Of a stretch of DNA of 64,000 nt, positions 1 to 17,178 are shown in pieces. This DNA is from Anoplopoma fimbria (taxonomy: Eukaryota > Chordata > Actinopteri > Perciformes > Anoplopomatidae): positions 20,283,351 to 20,347,350 of the forward strand of contig NC_072458.1 of NCBI RefSeq assembly GCF_027596085.1. The letters run 5' to 3'. The number at the start of each line of letters is the position of its first letter. Positions within the stretch are counted from its first letter, which is position 1. Under the pieces are notes generated by a model, which saw nothing but the letters and a program-made list of their open reading frames with translations, was not told the DNA's origin and did not search any database. The position numbers were made by a program, and so were the translations under genes.

Positions 1-233
1 GAATTAGAAATGTCTTTGTGTGAGGACAGCCCTTGTACAAATCAGTATGAGAGTGTTAAGAAATGTAATATCAGTAATGAGTATGATGTATCAAGTGTGT
101 CGGTCTTCAGCCATCCTCACAACCCCATACTTATGAAGAAATAATCAGCACTTCGAGGAATCTTGACAAATAGTTGTAAATTGACCTCCTGTTTGTGTTT
201 GAGCCATTTCCTCTTTCTCCTTCCTCTACACAG

Positions 234-4559
<4,326 letters not shown>

Positions 4560-5691
4560 GGAACGGACCGCCACGCAAACCACTCTATTGACCTTCTCTA
4601 CCTGATGTAGCAGCGACTCGGAAACACTGCGGCTTTCTCTACCACCTTCTGTGCCTTCAAGCGCCGGAAGAGAAAGGAAGTGACGGAGTAACAGAAGTTG
4701 TACGGAGTCGGCGAGGATGGATCAGGACGGCACAGATGATGGAAACACTTCTCTCTGTTCTCTTCTGAACTTATGAATCGCCTTCCTTTGCAATTTTTTT
4801 TCATCACTCTTGTGATATAAAGAAACAATTTTTGTTTTTGCTTTTTTCTCTGCAGATGTATTATTTATTTTTACATTTATTTTCTTATCTATGCGAACAG
4901 ATATTTAAGAAATCCGTGGATTAAAAAAACACTTTTGTTGATCTCAGGCTAATGGACGCTAGCACATTGCCCTATATATCCTGCTGCTCTTCACATAGTG
5001 TAGAAACATAGAAACCTAACTTCAGGTAAAAGAGGATCATTGTATGATAACTACCACTCCTAACTATGAAATAAATAAATAAATAAATAATTCCTTATGT
5101 CAAGCAGCTGTGTCACTGCCATAGATTTACAACGCCTTCTTAAAATAAGGGGGTTGACATTTGACAAGGACCAGGAAGTGACTCATTATGTTTTGAATAG
5201 GAATCAAATCTTCCAACACTGTATTTTATTTTATAATTTTATTTGGTAATGGTGATGAGTTATGTGTTTTTTTTTTTCTCCACCTTCAAGGGAAATATTT
5301 TAAAAAAAGGTACAGGTTTTCTATGAAAAAACATTTAAGATGATTGATAAGAGCAACAAATCTTTCCTTTAAATCTCTAACAGATGGATATTACACAAAC
5401 TGCTTCTTCATTTTCCTGAGACTGGGCATTTCTAGGCTGTTTTGACATATTGATCTCAGCTGGTTTACTCTGGAGTGACACATTTTGTACCTTGCAACTG
5501 TAAAGTGTAATTTCTCGATTAGAGACTTAAATGCAGAAATCAAAGCTCCTTGCCTTTATTTTAATAAAAAAGAAAGAAAGAAAGAAAAAGAAAGTGTTGT
5601 CACTGTCTGTCTTTATCCACTAGGGGGAGCTCTGCTTTCACTTATTCACATCCAGGTGGTTTGACTTATTGACTTGTATTGCTGAAATAAA
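4560..5691 (+). other. lpcat1: lpcat1 3' UTR with candidate poly(A) signals
   Basis: The sequence after the stop codon has no further exon-like content and becomes AT-rich. AATAAA hexamers lie at 5070-5075 (inside a short AAAT run), 5563-5568 and 5686-5691. The transcript end therefore probably falls between about 5.1 and 5.7 kb. Which signal is used cannot be decided from the sequence. Confidence 0.55.
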
Positions 5692-5700
5692 TCAAGTCAG

Positions 5701-6890
5701 TTGTTCTCAAATTCCATAAAGCCCTCTTCGTTATTTTATAATTTATTAATTTATCGCTTTATTTACTTACTCGGCTGTATATTTATTTTCTTTGTGTTTC
5801 TCTTTGATCACTTTAGGTCTTCATCCAGTACATTTCTCCAGACTGTCCCTGTCCTTGCTGTTGCCGTCATAATGGTTTCATCTTTTCTGAGTCCACATGG
5901 TGGCGCTATCTCCCTAAACTATCCCCACCAGAGGGCCCATGCACCACTGCCCACCTGATGGACAGGAAAAGCATTACCTCATCCCTTCCTTTCATTCCTT
6001 CAGGTAAAAATAGACAGATTAAGCCTCGGCTTTGATGAGAGAAAACCTACAGAGGAGGTGTGGAAGCAGGCAGGGAGAGGGAGAGAGAGGGAGAGAAAGC
6101 GATGGAGGAGAGAGACTAAATGGATCGTTCTGCTCCAAATCCAATTCCTAATAGCTGGAGGGAGGGTGGGTGGGAGGAGGGAGAAGAAAAACAGTCAAAG
6201 AAAGAGGAGAGGCAGAGGGGGAGTGGAGATATCACGTCTAACAATTAAGACCTGCCTTCGGGGTCTAAAGAAGAAGCTTTGTTGAGAACATATAAATTGC
6301 TCATTGAGCAGCGCCTCTCTGCAGTCTCTCAGATACTCCTGCCTCAAAGGAATCTGCCATAAAAGACGGCAGCCACAGCCTGCAGCCACATAGCAGGGCT
6401 GGAATCTGTTCACAGTATTTAGGGGATCCATCTCCAGCCGTCATCCCGGCCAAGCAAAGATCCCCCCCCCCTACAGTAAACACAAACCTGGATCTAATCC
6501 CAGCGACTGTAGTTGAGGAAACATCACGTTACATCCACTTGAGATCCCTCGCGATTACTGTGCTTTGCAGGGTCAAAGATCAAGAGACATGAAACCGTTA
6601 CCTTATTTGTTTTTTGTTGTACAGGCCAAGTGGATGAGCCTCTTGATGGCCTGCCTGGAAATTATAGCCCGTTTGCTTTTCTCTGAGCCAGGTTGTGGAG
6701 GACGGCACTGGCAGGTATATATTTTTGAATCAGGTGTTTATGTAGGATGAAGGGAAAGCAAAGGTTTTCTCAAATGCGACCTCTGTAGTTGTTCCCAAAG
6801 GGAAGGCCGACCTGTACCCCAGGAGGTCTGTGGAAAGATTGTTGAGTAGCTCAGTTACTTTGAAAAAAAATGGGATCTAGAAAAATAAAG
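5701..6890. other. Intergenic, with a purine-rich block
   Basis: No gene is recognised. The stretch 6055-6225 is strongly purine-rich on the + strand (GGGAGAGGGAGAGAGAGG and similar). The part at 6290-6450 is more GC-rich and mixed, and might be regulatory, but nothing specific supports that. Confidence 0.4.
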
Positions 6891-6894
6891 TAAG

Positions 6895-7215
6895 CAGAGT
6901 AATTAATTAAAGTTAGCTAGAAATAGTGGATATTGTTGATGAATAAATTGTTCAAATAGAAATAAATGGATATAGGCCCACAGTTGAAATAGTTAGCCAA
7001 AAGTAACAGATAAACAGTTGAATAAGTAAGCTAAAAATAAAGAATTAAACGGTTAAAATAGTTACCTAAAAGTGACGGACAAGTAGTAGAAATAGTTAGT
7101 GAAAATAACAGATTCAAACCATTTTATAGTGAGCTAAATTTGACTGATAAACAGTTTACTTAGTTAGCTAGAATGCAAATGGTTTGTTAAAAGTAATGAA
7201 TAAATGGAAAAGTTC
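6895..7215. repeat. Degenerate minisatellite, unit about 35-40 bp
   Basis: A unit resembling GTTGAAATAGTTAGCTAAAA followed by GTAACAGATAAAC recurs about seven to eight times with many substitutions (for example near 6985, 7010, 7050 and 7090). Copies are too diverged to fix exact borders. Confidence 0.65.
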
Positions 7216-7981
7216 CCCTGATTGGAGTAACGTTAGATCAGATGAAAAAGGTTGTGAATGGAACCACTGATTGGAGGGACCTTGAAAAATAACTGTTATC
7301 CTTGTCTTAAATCAGGATAATCTCTCCTTTAATTGACCCAGTATTTGAAGCTATGTTTTGAAAGCTTTCTTTTTTTCAATTCCTGTTAAGCTTTTCAATT
7401 AAACTGCATTTCTGTGGGTTTTTAGCTGTGACCTGATTCACTGCTAGTGTGACATGTATTTTGGGAGGAGTGATTGATGACACATCTGGGCAAACTGCCA
7501 CTCAGCTTGTTGTGGTATCATCATGCTCATCAGCCCACTGAGTGCACGGACAAATATAGAACATTAAATTATCACAGAGGAAATTCAGCTTTTACTTTGG
7601 CAGCACTAGTTTACAGCCCGTTTCCCTGTTTATAAAATCCCTTTATTTATTCTCCTTTTTTTTATCATTTTAAAATAAACAACCACCCTCAGTTTCAAAA
7701 GCTGTACTCAAACACATCCTGAAGTTTGCCATGTCAGAGTTTTTCAGTCAGGTTTGTCACTGTCGGGGTCAAAAGTAACGTTTCTTTAGACCCTCTACAG
7801 CAACGACGTAATGTTGGCAAAAGAGCAAATTCAACTTTTTGTTATTATTATGATAATTGATCTAATATTATTATCATTGAAGTTGTCTGAATCTGAATCA
7901 CTGTTTTACTGTTACATTTTTTTAACAGATATTATTCATACTGTTGTTGTAAAACATTTGATGAAGTCTAAAGTTATATAT

Positions 7982-8322
7982 CCATCCATCTTCCGTAACC
8001 TGCTTATCCAGTTAAGGGTCGCAGGGGTGCTGGAGCCGATCTCAGCTGTCAATGGGAGAAGGCAGGGTTCATCACAGGGCTGACATATAGAGACAGACAA
8101 CCATTCACACTCACATCCACACCTACGGGCAATTTAGAGTCTTCAATGCACCTAAGCTGCATGTCTTTGGACTGTGGGAGGAAGCCGGAGAACCCGGAGA
8201 GAACCCACGCTGACACGGGGAGAACATGCAAACTCCACACAGAAGGTTGTCCGGCCCGGGAATTGAACCCCGGCCCCTCTTGCTGTGAGGCGACAGTGCT
8301 AACCACTACACCACCGTGCAGC
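7982..8322 (-). mobile_element. Full-length tRNA-derived SINE (family B) with 14-bp target-site duplication
   Basis: On the minus strand the element starts with a tRNA-like head: box A TGGTGTAGTGG (8304-8314) and box B GGTTCAATTCC (8259-8269). The fish-typical body TTTGCATGTTCTCCCCGTG follows. The 3' tail reads GGATAAGCAGGTTACGG and then a short ATGGATGG run. The flanks carry the duplication CTAAAGTTATATAT at 7968-7981 and 8323-8336. Head, tail and duplication are all intact, so it appears complete and relatively young. Confidence 0.93.
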
Positions 8323-8679
8323 CTAAAGTTATATATACACAGTATATATATTTCTTTTAATTAAGATTAAAAAGGACTTTGTCAGACATCTTCAATAATT
8401 TCAGGTTGTTACTTTTGACCCTTCTCTGTGAAACTTTCGTCCCAACATACAAGGTCCAAAGTAACAATGTGTATTTTCGACTGAATCAAATTATACCAAA
8501 GTTGTTCCATATGTGTACAAAATAACACCTGGTCTTTTTTGAACACACATCTGTGTTGTTGATCGCAACAAAAAATGTGTTTTTGTCTCTAAAGTTATCT
8601 TTTAAAAAGACGTTTAAAAAAAGTGATAACACTAATACAGTAAATGGACATGGAGGAGTATTGGTGAGCTTATGCACAG

Positions 8680-8780
8680 TGCTGCTTATAGTTAAATGCT
8701 AACATGCTGATGTTTACTACGTCTACCATCTTAGTCCAGTGTGTTGACATTTGCTAATCAAACACAGACACAAATCACAT
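8680..8780 (+). repeat. Fragment of the GCTAACATGCTGATG-type fish repeat
   Basis: The words ATGCTAACATGCTGATG, ACCATCTTAGT and GACATTTGCTAATC appear in the same order as in the larger copy at 13.96-14.46 kb. It looks like a degraded 5' piece of that family. Confidence 0.55.
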
Positions 8781-9484
8781 CCCACCAAACTAAACCAATT
8801 TATTTGGCAAATTAAAGGGAAGACTGACACCAGAAGGCATCAGCTGAAACGTATCATTAACGTTTTTTACAGTTCATCCTTTGGGGAACACTAATGTCTA
8901 ATTAATAAACTGACATTTCCATTTCTAGAGTTACAAACCGCCTTTCACCCAGAAGAAGTGCAGCCTACTGACTCTACTCAGGAAAGCAAGAATCAATCCT
9001 CTTCTTCTTGTCAATGATATATTTTCCATTTCATAAAAATAGCCAGCTTATGTATGCGATTGGCTGGTTTGTTCAACTCACTTTGATCTGGTTGGGTGTA
9101 AAGAGCAGCACGACATCTGTGGGCCGTCTGTGGAGGTTTCACACTCTTATTGTATTTTTGTTTTGGCCTCACGCTACAGACTACGCTTCATTTTACCCTC
9201 ATGAGGGTTTCGTGCACTACCTGCTCCAAAAAAAAAGAGTGATGTAGGTGTTGAAGGGAGGGAAACATGCTTGTATGAAAATCTTCTGAGTCACTTTCCA
9301 TGTTTTCGTGGTCCAACCTGCTCACTTTTGAACAAGCCTCCTCCGAGTTATAGTCTATCCAAACATCTTTTATTTCTTTTGATACTGTCCAACCAAGAAA
9401 AATGAACAGACTACTTTTAAAGAGTTTTTTTCATCCCTTTCACATTACAGCTACAATAATTAGAGAGATGTTTTTCATAACACA
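8781..9484. other. Intergenic, nothing recognised
   Basis: AT-rich sequence without a supported gene, repeat end or structured element. Short open frames here show no recognisable domain. Confidence 0.4.
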
Positions 9485-10024
9485 CTAAGCTAGCACAAAA
9501 CACATGCTCAATAAGTGGTTAGAAAAAGAAGAAGCTGTAAACCCTTTCACATTACATCCAAGACGTATAGAAGTAAAAAGCTGTTGAAAATGGAAACATC
9601 CATGCACTCGCTCTCTGAGTGCTGCATATTGATGGTCAATGGGTTGAACTCCATAGAATATTGTCATATAAATATAATTCATCCTTTTATGTGTTTCCAC
9701 TATGTCGCATATACGTGGCATTGAAACATGCACTTGATCAAGAAAACCCTCACCATAAAAAGACACACAGTGCCGTGTGCAATCCATTAGCCATTTGGAG
9801 GCAACACTTGTACTAAGAGATGGAGAGATGTAGAGAGAGCGAAAATTGTGGCTTAAAGGTTCAAGGCGGGTACCAAGAAAATAAATCAGAACTTGGCTGA
9901 TGCGATTGTCAGTGAGCAAACAGGATGTAGAGCCTATCAGGTAGAACCGCCTGTCAGCAGCGTCAGAGAGCAGCCCCGTCTCTCCATACATGAGAAACAC
10001 TAGGACAAGGACAATTACAGTCAT
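9485..10024 (-). other. 179-codon open frame with an N-terminal hydrophobic segment; probably not a gene
   Basis: The frame begins MTVIVLVLVFLMYGE, which could be a membrane anchor or signal peptide. It also stays open upstream of this ATG, adding SVAFVTFI, to an A-run near 10.1 kb. The rest has no domain I recognise, is rich in Cys, His and Ser, and lies in AT-rich intergenic DNA. About one open frame of this length is expected by chance in 64 kb. A single exon ending near 9.87 kb is conceivable but unsupported. Confidence 0.12.
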
Positions 10025-10099
10025 GATGAATGTTACGAATGCAACACTACAGGCCGGGATACAATCACTTTGACTGTGGTTGCTTGAGGAGCATTTTCC

Positions 10100-10119
10100 T
10101 TTTTTTTTTTTTTTTTTTT
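10100..10119. repeat. Poly(T) run
   Basis: About 20 consecutive T bases. On the minus strand this is a poly(A) run, but no retrotransposon body with a matching end is apparent beside it. Confidence 0.8.
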
Positions 10120-10372
10120 CATCTTTTCAACCATAACCTTCAAATCATTAATCTTTTTGCATTACTGCCGACTATTTTTCAAACCATGCTCTAGTGATCG
10201 AGATTTTAGAGTGAACAATTCTTACCTCCAAGGCAGCCTTTGGCTTCCATTCATTTCTATACAGTACTAAGAAACAAACGACACAAACCATGACATTTCC
10301 TTTAGTTGTCCATCCCATCCCATTTCACATAGATATTTTTAAAATTTAGCATATCTTAATCGAAATGTAAGA

Positions 10373-10714
10373 CCTGGTGCACTTAAACTGCGTTAACAAC
10401 TACAAGGGTGCACCGCCTGGTGTCTCTGCAACGACCACTGTTGTATTGTGTGATTGAATAAATACAACCCACAATACAACCCCCCCGTCTAGACACTATC
10501 GGCCTGTTTATATTAAATCACATTTTACTGATGCACAGGCAACATTTTTTCCCACCCACCTTGTGCTAAGTCCCGCCCCAATGTGCTCTGATTGGCTAGT
10601 ACTTCACCTGGTTGCTCAACCCGTCATTCCCAAGGTGTCAGAATACTAACGGTTTGTGATGCAACTTGGCGTCTAATAGCAACGCAACCTTTAGCGTTTA
10701 AGAGACGCACCAGG
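10373..10714. repeat. Possible small inverted-repeat element
   Basis: CCTGGTGC at 10373-10380, followed by CTTAAAC, faces GCACCAGG at 10707-10714, preceded by GTTTAAGAG. The imperfect inverted ends are about 340 bp apart, a MITE-like layout. No target-site duplication is evident. Confidence 0.3.
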
Positions 10715-11639
10715 AGTCTGGTGTTCAAGACCGGTGTTTGTGTCCAAAAAATGCATAATCCATGTTCATGTTACGTTGTTTTAATTTTACTTAGTTTATG
10801 TTCTTATTTTAAGCCCAACCGTGAAGTTTTTCCTAAACCTAAATTAGTGGATTTGTTGCCTTAACACAAGCAAATGCTTTTGTTTGAATTCACCACTTGG
10901 AGTGTGATTTTGTCTAAACAGTAAGTTAGAAAGTGAAGCGAAGGGCCACCAAGCATCACCATGTGACGAGTTGGGTTGAGACCGTGCTGGGACGCTGGAT
11001 AATCAGCTCTACATTTCATGTTTTGTTGCTATAATTGGTTGTAGGTTTATCCAATTGCGCTCGGAGGCAATTTTTTTCTACGCCGTTGATCACCCAACCT
11101 TTAAAATAGAGAATGAACTGAGAGGTTCCAGACTAATTTGCTATTTGCAATTTTGTCTGGCAATGTCAGACGACATGTCTGTGAGATTTGCTCAAAATAA
11201 ACAATAGTGCTGATGTTTACGGTAATGACGGAACATGTGTCGCTCAAGGACGTGTTTTAAGACAATGTTGTTGTTTTTTTTTTTCATCTCTATGCCATAG
11301 GGAAATAACATATATAAGGCTTCTTGTTGGGAGAATCAATTCATTGTTGGTTTTGGTCTTAAAGGGATATTACCATCACACATTGTTTTTTTTTACAAAC
11401 CAGGCTCTCTCTGAGTAAAAGACAATCTTTTTGGTCCATTTAACACAACCTATAGACCGCTTTACTAGCTGTTAGAAGATGTGATGTTCAATTTGGCATT
11501 CCTGGAGGCAGTATCAACATGAGTGAGTGATATAATATGGCTGAAGGAAGAAAAGGTCTTCTTTTATTTTCATATTTCTTGTTTTTATTGGCTTTGCATC
11601 ATGCTGTCTTATATTAAGCTTCTTTATCAATTTTTTTTA

Positions 11640-12030
11640 TGATTGGATTGACATAACTCTGAATGTATCTGCTATCTTTCTGGTGTTGAATATCCTAACA
11701 GGTATGAAGGTTTTGTAATGCTGATTAGAAAGCGGATACAGTACTAATTTATCAGATCCAGTTAGCGGAATCCTATTCCCATCCCGCTGCCAAATGGACA
11801 GGCCGTCATTTTGCCTGCAGCAGGCTGTCAGTGAGGCTGACTGAGGCCTGTGTGTGGCTGAATATGTTAGTGTGTGAGTGTCCATCCTGCCTTCAGCATC
11901 AGTCCTTTTCACTGCAGCCGTAATTACCACTGTCTGAGGGTAACCAACAGTGGCGGATCTCATTATGCCATGATATGGGTCGCGTCTGCATATACAGGCG
12001 CGCATACACTGCCTATTTACATATGAATGC
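11640..12030. other. Mixed-composition intergenic block, possible conserved noncoding element
   Basis: The stretch 11750-11980 is more GC-rich and complex than its AT-rich surroundings and contains CTGCAGCCGTAATTACCACT, with a homeodomain-type TAATTA core. It has no coherent open frame. Conservation cannot be judged from one genome. Confidence 0.25.
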
Positions 12031-12035
12031 ATCCA

Positions 12036-12038
<3 letters not shown>

Positions 12039-12110
<72 letters not shown>
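12039..12110. repeat. (CA)n microsatellite
   Basis: About 36 CA units, followed by a short CCACCCAC-rich stretch. Confidence 0.97.
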
Positions 12111-12111
<1 letters not shown>

Positions 12112-12222
12112 AGAAGCAGCCACACACTCATCTACCCACCCACCCACCAACACACACACGTACATATTCAAACACAGCATCTACATATAAAAGCGTTAAT
12201 ATGCGACACACACGTTACATAG

Positions 12223-12225
<3 letters not shown>

Positions 12226-12270
<45 letters not shown>
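12226..12270. repeat. (CA)n microsatellite
   Basis: About 22 CA units, a second tract 115 bp after the previous one. Confidence 0.97.
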
Positions 12271-12271
<1 letters not shown>

Positions 12272-12309
12272 CAGCCCATTCATACATGCACCTCACACAT
12301 ATGGGCTAC

Positions 12310-12640
12310 TCATAAATTTAGACACTTCCGTCAGAAGGCCCTCGCCAGCCGACAGGGATATGAACCCAATATAGCATCCCAGAGATAAGCCAGTGACTCT
12401 GGAAGCAGAACTAATATTATTTGCACGGTGTCGAACGTTTATCTGGCACCGCCTGCAAAGTGATGGTTCGGTGTCACTTTTGTTTAATAATGATGTGCCA
12501 ATAGTAATATGCCTGCTGGCTGGAAACCTATTACAGTTCAAAAGATTATCCAAATACAATCTAATTTGGAATATTGCATTTTGACAGCCTGTGACTGGAG
12601 GAGGTGGGACGGTAATGCGATACTTTCTTTCCTTTTTAAA
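12310..12640. other. Candidate conserved noncoding element
   Basis: A 330-bp block of balanced composition lies between a CA tract and AT-rich DNA. It contains several TAAT-type cores (for example TAATATTATTTGCA and TTTAATAATGATG) and no splice sites or durable frame. This is the look of a developmental enhancer, but the call is inference only. Confidence 0.3.
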
Positions 12641-13955
12641 AATTCCAATTAACATTTTTAATGCTCAACAAACCAATGGTGACTGCAAATACGCAGAGGT
12701 GTTTGACTGTGCCAAATCTCCTGATGGGTTTCAGACAAAGGAGAGGGAAAAATAACTTTTACACAATGCAAACTTTTGATTAGGTGAGTGCCACGTTTGG
12801 GCTTCTCCTGTCAGTTGACTTTAAATTGACATTGTGAAAAGAGAGATAATCTTTGAAAAACACTGTAGGAAAGAGAGAAACACTGTCAAACTGTTATACC
12901 CAATAAACACAAAAATACTTATTTTACATTCATCATTCTTATCAGGGATGACAGAGTTGCCTTCTGTTGTCACACTAAGTGGAGCAATCTTACATACTAC
13001 CTACTTTAATATCACATATATTTACATTCCCAGCCTGAAAAGTTGTGTTGTGCAAATACTGCTTATCGAGATTATGTTATTAATAAAAAAGACGGAAATT
13101 AGTTTAGAGTAGCAGAGTTGACATTTACTGGAGATCTCCACTTAATACACCACACGTTTTTTTCTTAAGACGCAATAATCATCCAAAATGCTACCAACCA
13201 CAAAAATCCCTTTATTAACATCCGCCTTCGCAAACCTTCAGCCATGAATTTAGCTACCTTATTATCACCTTCCTCTCATAAATACTTAACCAAGATAGAT
13301 CAACACGGTACAGAAGGGAAGACTTTTGCAAGTTATTAAAATGAAGTCATTAAAATTAAAATTAAAGTCCACCTCAGATCATCTGACATTGTTATATGTC
13401 ATCAATATCTAATGTTTAATGTATTCCTGGACTTTTTTTTGTGACAAAGTGTTTTAATTTACTTTTTTTTTGTACTTCCCATCAGCTTCCTCTCCACTAA
13501 GTTAGTGATTTCCTGATTTTCATCAATGACTTTTGACAATCACCAGAGAAGCAGTGAGTTGTTGCTTCAATCACAGCGGGTATATTAATATCACAGCAGC
13601 AAATTATAAGCTTTGAGATCTGAGATCTTTGAATTTTTAATCTTCAATACCCTTACATATGTCCTTACTGTCTTGTGTATTGTTGGTGTAAGATGGCTTG
13701 TCTAATAAAAGTACAATTGTAAACACCTGGTACAAATGTAAGCCATTCATTTATGCACAGGTTGTTCACATGTTTGTTGTTGACAGGCTATAACACTTGT
13801 ATGAAACAAACATTAACTCAACCTTAACCAAGTTGTTTTTGCACCACAACCATATCCATAATGATATAAAATCTGAAAACAGTTATAACAGACAAACAAT
13901 GTTTTTCTGAAGATATATTTGTCGTTCTAGAAGGCATGGACAAATAACGTAATTC
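12641..13955. other. Intergenic, AT-rich, nothing recognised
   Basis: No gene, structured RNA or repeat with clear ends was found. Several short T-runs are present. Confidence 0.4.
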
Positions 13956-13959
13956 AATG

Positions 13960-14465
13960 TTTATTTCTGAAGAGTAGTTGCCCAATGACAATGCTAACAT
14001 TCTGATGCTGAGCATGTTTAATGTTTCATTTTCACCATCTCAGTTTAGCGTCTTAGCAATGCTAACATTTGCAAAATAGCACTAAACACAACGTACAGCT
14101 GATGGGAATGTCAACACCAAAGTATTGGACAAATCCAAGTTTGGAGATGATACTAGCGCTAGTAGTAGCCAAAGGATCATCATAGTTAAAATAATTTATC
14201 CTGATGGGAACATAAATGTGTGTCATGGCAGTCCTTCAAGTAGCTGTTGCAATACTTCATTCGAAAACAACGTCAACCTCTTAATGGCGCTAGAGAAACA
14301 GTCAAGAGTTTACCAGAATCATAAGGATTCCACCTCTTAGCATCATGGATATTCACGCCAAATTTCATGGCAATCAATCCAATAGTTGTTAAGATATTGA
14401 AGTCTGGACTAAAGCAGTAGAATGACCAACAGACTTATTGCCGTCTCTAGAGCCATGCTTTAGAT
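13960..14465 (+). mobile_element. Copy of an abundant fish interspersed repeat (non-autonomous)
   Basis: The ordered words AATGCTAACATTTGC, AAAGTATTGGACAAAT, TGATGGGAACATAAATGTG, GGCGCTAGAG, AAATTTCATGGCAATC and CCAATAGTTGTTAAGATATT match a repeat I recognise from many perch-like fish genomes. It has no coding capacity. The class is uncertain, probably a small DNA-transposon derivative. The copy is diverged and internally shortened. Confidence 0.7.
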
Positions 14466-14469
14466 ACAA

Positions 14470-16900
14470 ATCTAATTCATTAATCATTTGGAACATATCA
14501 CATTCAAAACACTTTCTTGTTCATTTTCTTTTCATCGAACTTAAATGCCTTACAAGTGTAGCAGCATCACTTAAAAATAAACCACAATGATGATAAGGTC
14601 TTAACCTAACACATCTCTGTAGGTTGATGACTAATCAATATTAAATATTTGTTGCATTGCATTGGGCAGGCCTCTTAATGAGAATCAGCCTTTATGTTAA
14701 TTTACTCAATGAACAGATTTAATAAGTCATTTTATAGTTGACATTTTCGAATCAATTTCTTTAAAAAGAGCTTCACTCTTCATTTGTAAATAAACGGTGT
14801 GATTGGAAGATATATCAGCTATAAATATCTTAGCAGATTTTCTTTTTGCTGTGGGAGGATGTGCTTGTGTAATGAGACTGTTTGTTGGCTGATGAAACAG
14901 GCTGTCTGCCCACCAGTTCTTGTTTCTTTCTTCGGAGCCTCTAACATCAACTGAGAAAAGGTTGATTGGTTGTGGGATGTAGAAAACTTCATCTTGAATG
15001 CATGGAGAGTACATCTGAGGGCTGATATGTCCTGGAATAGTACATGTAAGGACTCATATAGTAAGAATGATACTTGATATAAACACTCACTAACTGATAT
15101 CTCCATATCATTATGCCAACTTCCTGCACACATACAGTACGCGGCCTACGGTTGAGTATTTCATGGTGATGGACCGTATATCGCGCCGTTCGGATAAGAG
15201 TTTGGCCGTTGCAAATGCTTAGATTGAGTTGTGCTTGCGGAGGAAAATCACATCTCTTCATGTCGTGGTGTGTGAGACATCAGCATGGTCAACCATAACC
15301 ATTTCTAGAATTTTGACGAGTTTCTTTGGCAATGTGATTGCCTGCTGTTGCTCCACTTGTAATGGAGCGATGTGCATGTTTAGCTTTTTTTTAAAGGAAA
15401 ATGCTAATTTCCGCCCGAAGGCATGTAATGACAAATGAGAGTGATAGTGAGACTGAGAATGTCTCTCTTCTCTCATGGCATTTTTTTCTCTGACAAATGA
15501 CTCATATTCCCTTTGCGGCTCTTATCTTCTTCACAATGTTCACATCTGTCTGAAAATGGCTTTCAATATTTATATTTTTACATTTTTATTTATCTAATTC
15601 AATGAAAATGTCATTATTCTTTTGTGTTTTTCACTTAATGTTAAAGGATTTTAGACCTTTTAAATTGCAACAAATGTGGATGGTTGGTCCTTGGCTGTTC
15701 ACCAAATGAATCCTGAAAATGCACACAATTTTGCGCATGAAATCTCCCAGGAGCTACACACATGAGCAGATATTCAGATCACTGAGATATCAGAGACACA
15801 TAAATGCACAAGGCAACAGATGTCATTGTAAGTATGGTAATAAGAAACCAGCAGAGGGCGGGGAGGTGGGAGGGTGGAGATAGCAGAGAGAGTGACAGCA
15901 GCGAGTAGCAGGTAGGAGCAGAAACAGAAACAGCAGCATGAATGATTGTTAGGTGATAAACACCACCTCGTTGACTGTGTGAGGATGTGATTGCTGATTG
16001 TATGAAGCTGCCTGAGTTAACTTTGTGCTTCAATTGTGTTGCACGGCAACAGGGGATTCTCAAAATACAATTCTATGTGGGATTTCTGCAGTCGTGTGTA
16101 GAGGAGTGTGCATGGACACTTGTGACTCAATGTATGTTAACAGCTTAAACTCAATAACTTAACTTAATAAATAAATAAAAACACTTTGGGACACTGTGTT
16201 TGTTTAACTCATCCACTTTCCCTTCCCTTCCATTCAAGAAAAGCATTGTTATTGCACGCTAAAAGACCTACAAATGTTCGTGTCTATCATAGTCTTTTGT
16301 TATATTCTCTGAGTAAGTCTGCAAACATATTTTTATATTTATAAAATGTACAATTGTCTGAAACATGTGGCCTCATTTTTTAGCATGTCTACAATCATAA
16401 ACGCACCTTGTAATGGAAACACAACATGTGCTGCGGCTTCAATGTGTTTTATTGTGTCTTTAAATCTGTATCCCAAAAAAACACACTTTACTGCAAAATA
16501 GCAGCTTTTTGATAAAAAAATAAAATTCTGACATCCACCTCTATTGAGGCTTTGCTGTAAATATGTCATGGTGTCATATCATCTGCATTACCATCTGTGG
16601 GAATTGGAAAAATGCAACACAAATCAACAAATTAAGCCAACACAGCTGTTATTTACACAGTATTTAAGCTTTTGTTTTTCTTTATATATCTGTTGGCAAC
16701 ACATTTTGGCTCCATGACCTTCATCAGAGTATTCTGGAATTAGATACACATAGGATTTGGTAGCTCTTAATATCATGTTTATTTATGTTTTTATATTCAA
16801 TATTGCATAATGGGTGTGGTTCTGTTTTTTTTCTTAGTTTTTCTAAGATCTTGTCAAGCTTTCCTTGTCAAATAATGATAAAATTAAGTATTAAATATAT
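14470..16900. other. Intergenic, no gene recognised
   Basis: Short open frames on both strands (up to about 104 codons) lack domains, splice context or codon bias. At 15.84-15.93 kb there is a short GA-rich patch. The remainder is AT-rich single-copy-looking sequence. Confidence 0.4.
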
Positions 16901-16925
16901 GGACTGATTCTTTGTTTTTCTGCAG

Positions 16926-17015
16926 ATGACTGCCAGCAGACCCGTTTTGTCCAAAGAGTTTCCAACCCTGGCCGAGAAACCTTCCAGCTTCCTATCTGTT
17001 TTCCACAGCAGATGA
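16926..17015 (+). other. Possible cryptic terminal exon (29 codons)
   Basis: A T-rich tract ends TTTTTCTGCAG at 16925 and is followed directly by ATG and an open frame MTASRPVLSKEFPTLAEKPS continuing to SVFHSR and TGA. This looks like a good splice acceptor with a short last exon, but no partner exon or known protein was found. It may be chance. Confidence 0.15.
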
Positions 17016-17052
17016 GATGTTACAGTATCATATCACTGCAGCACACAGAGAT

Positions 17053-17178
<126 letters not shown>

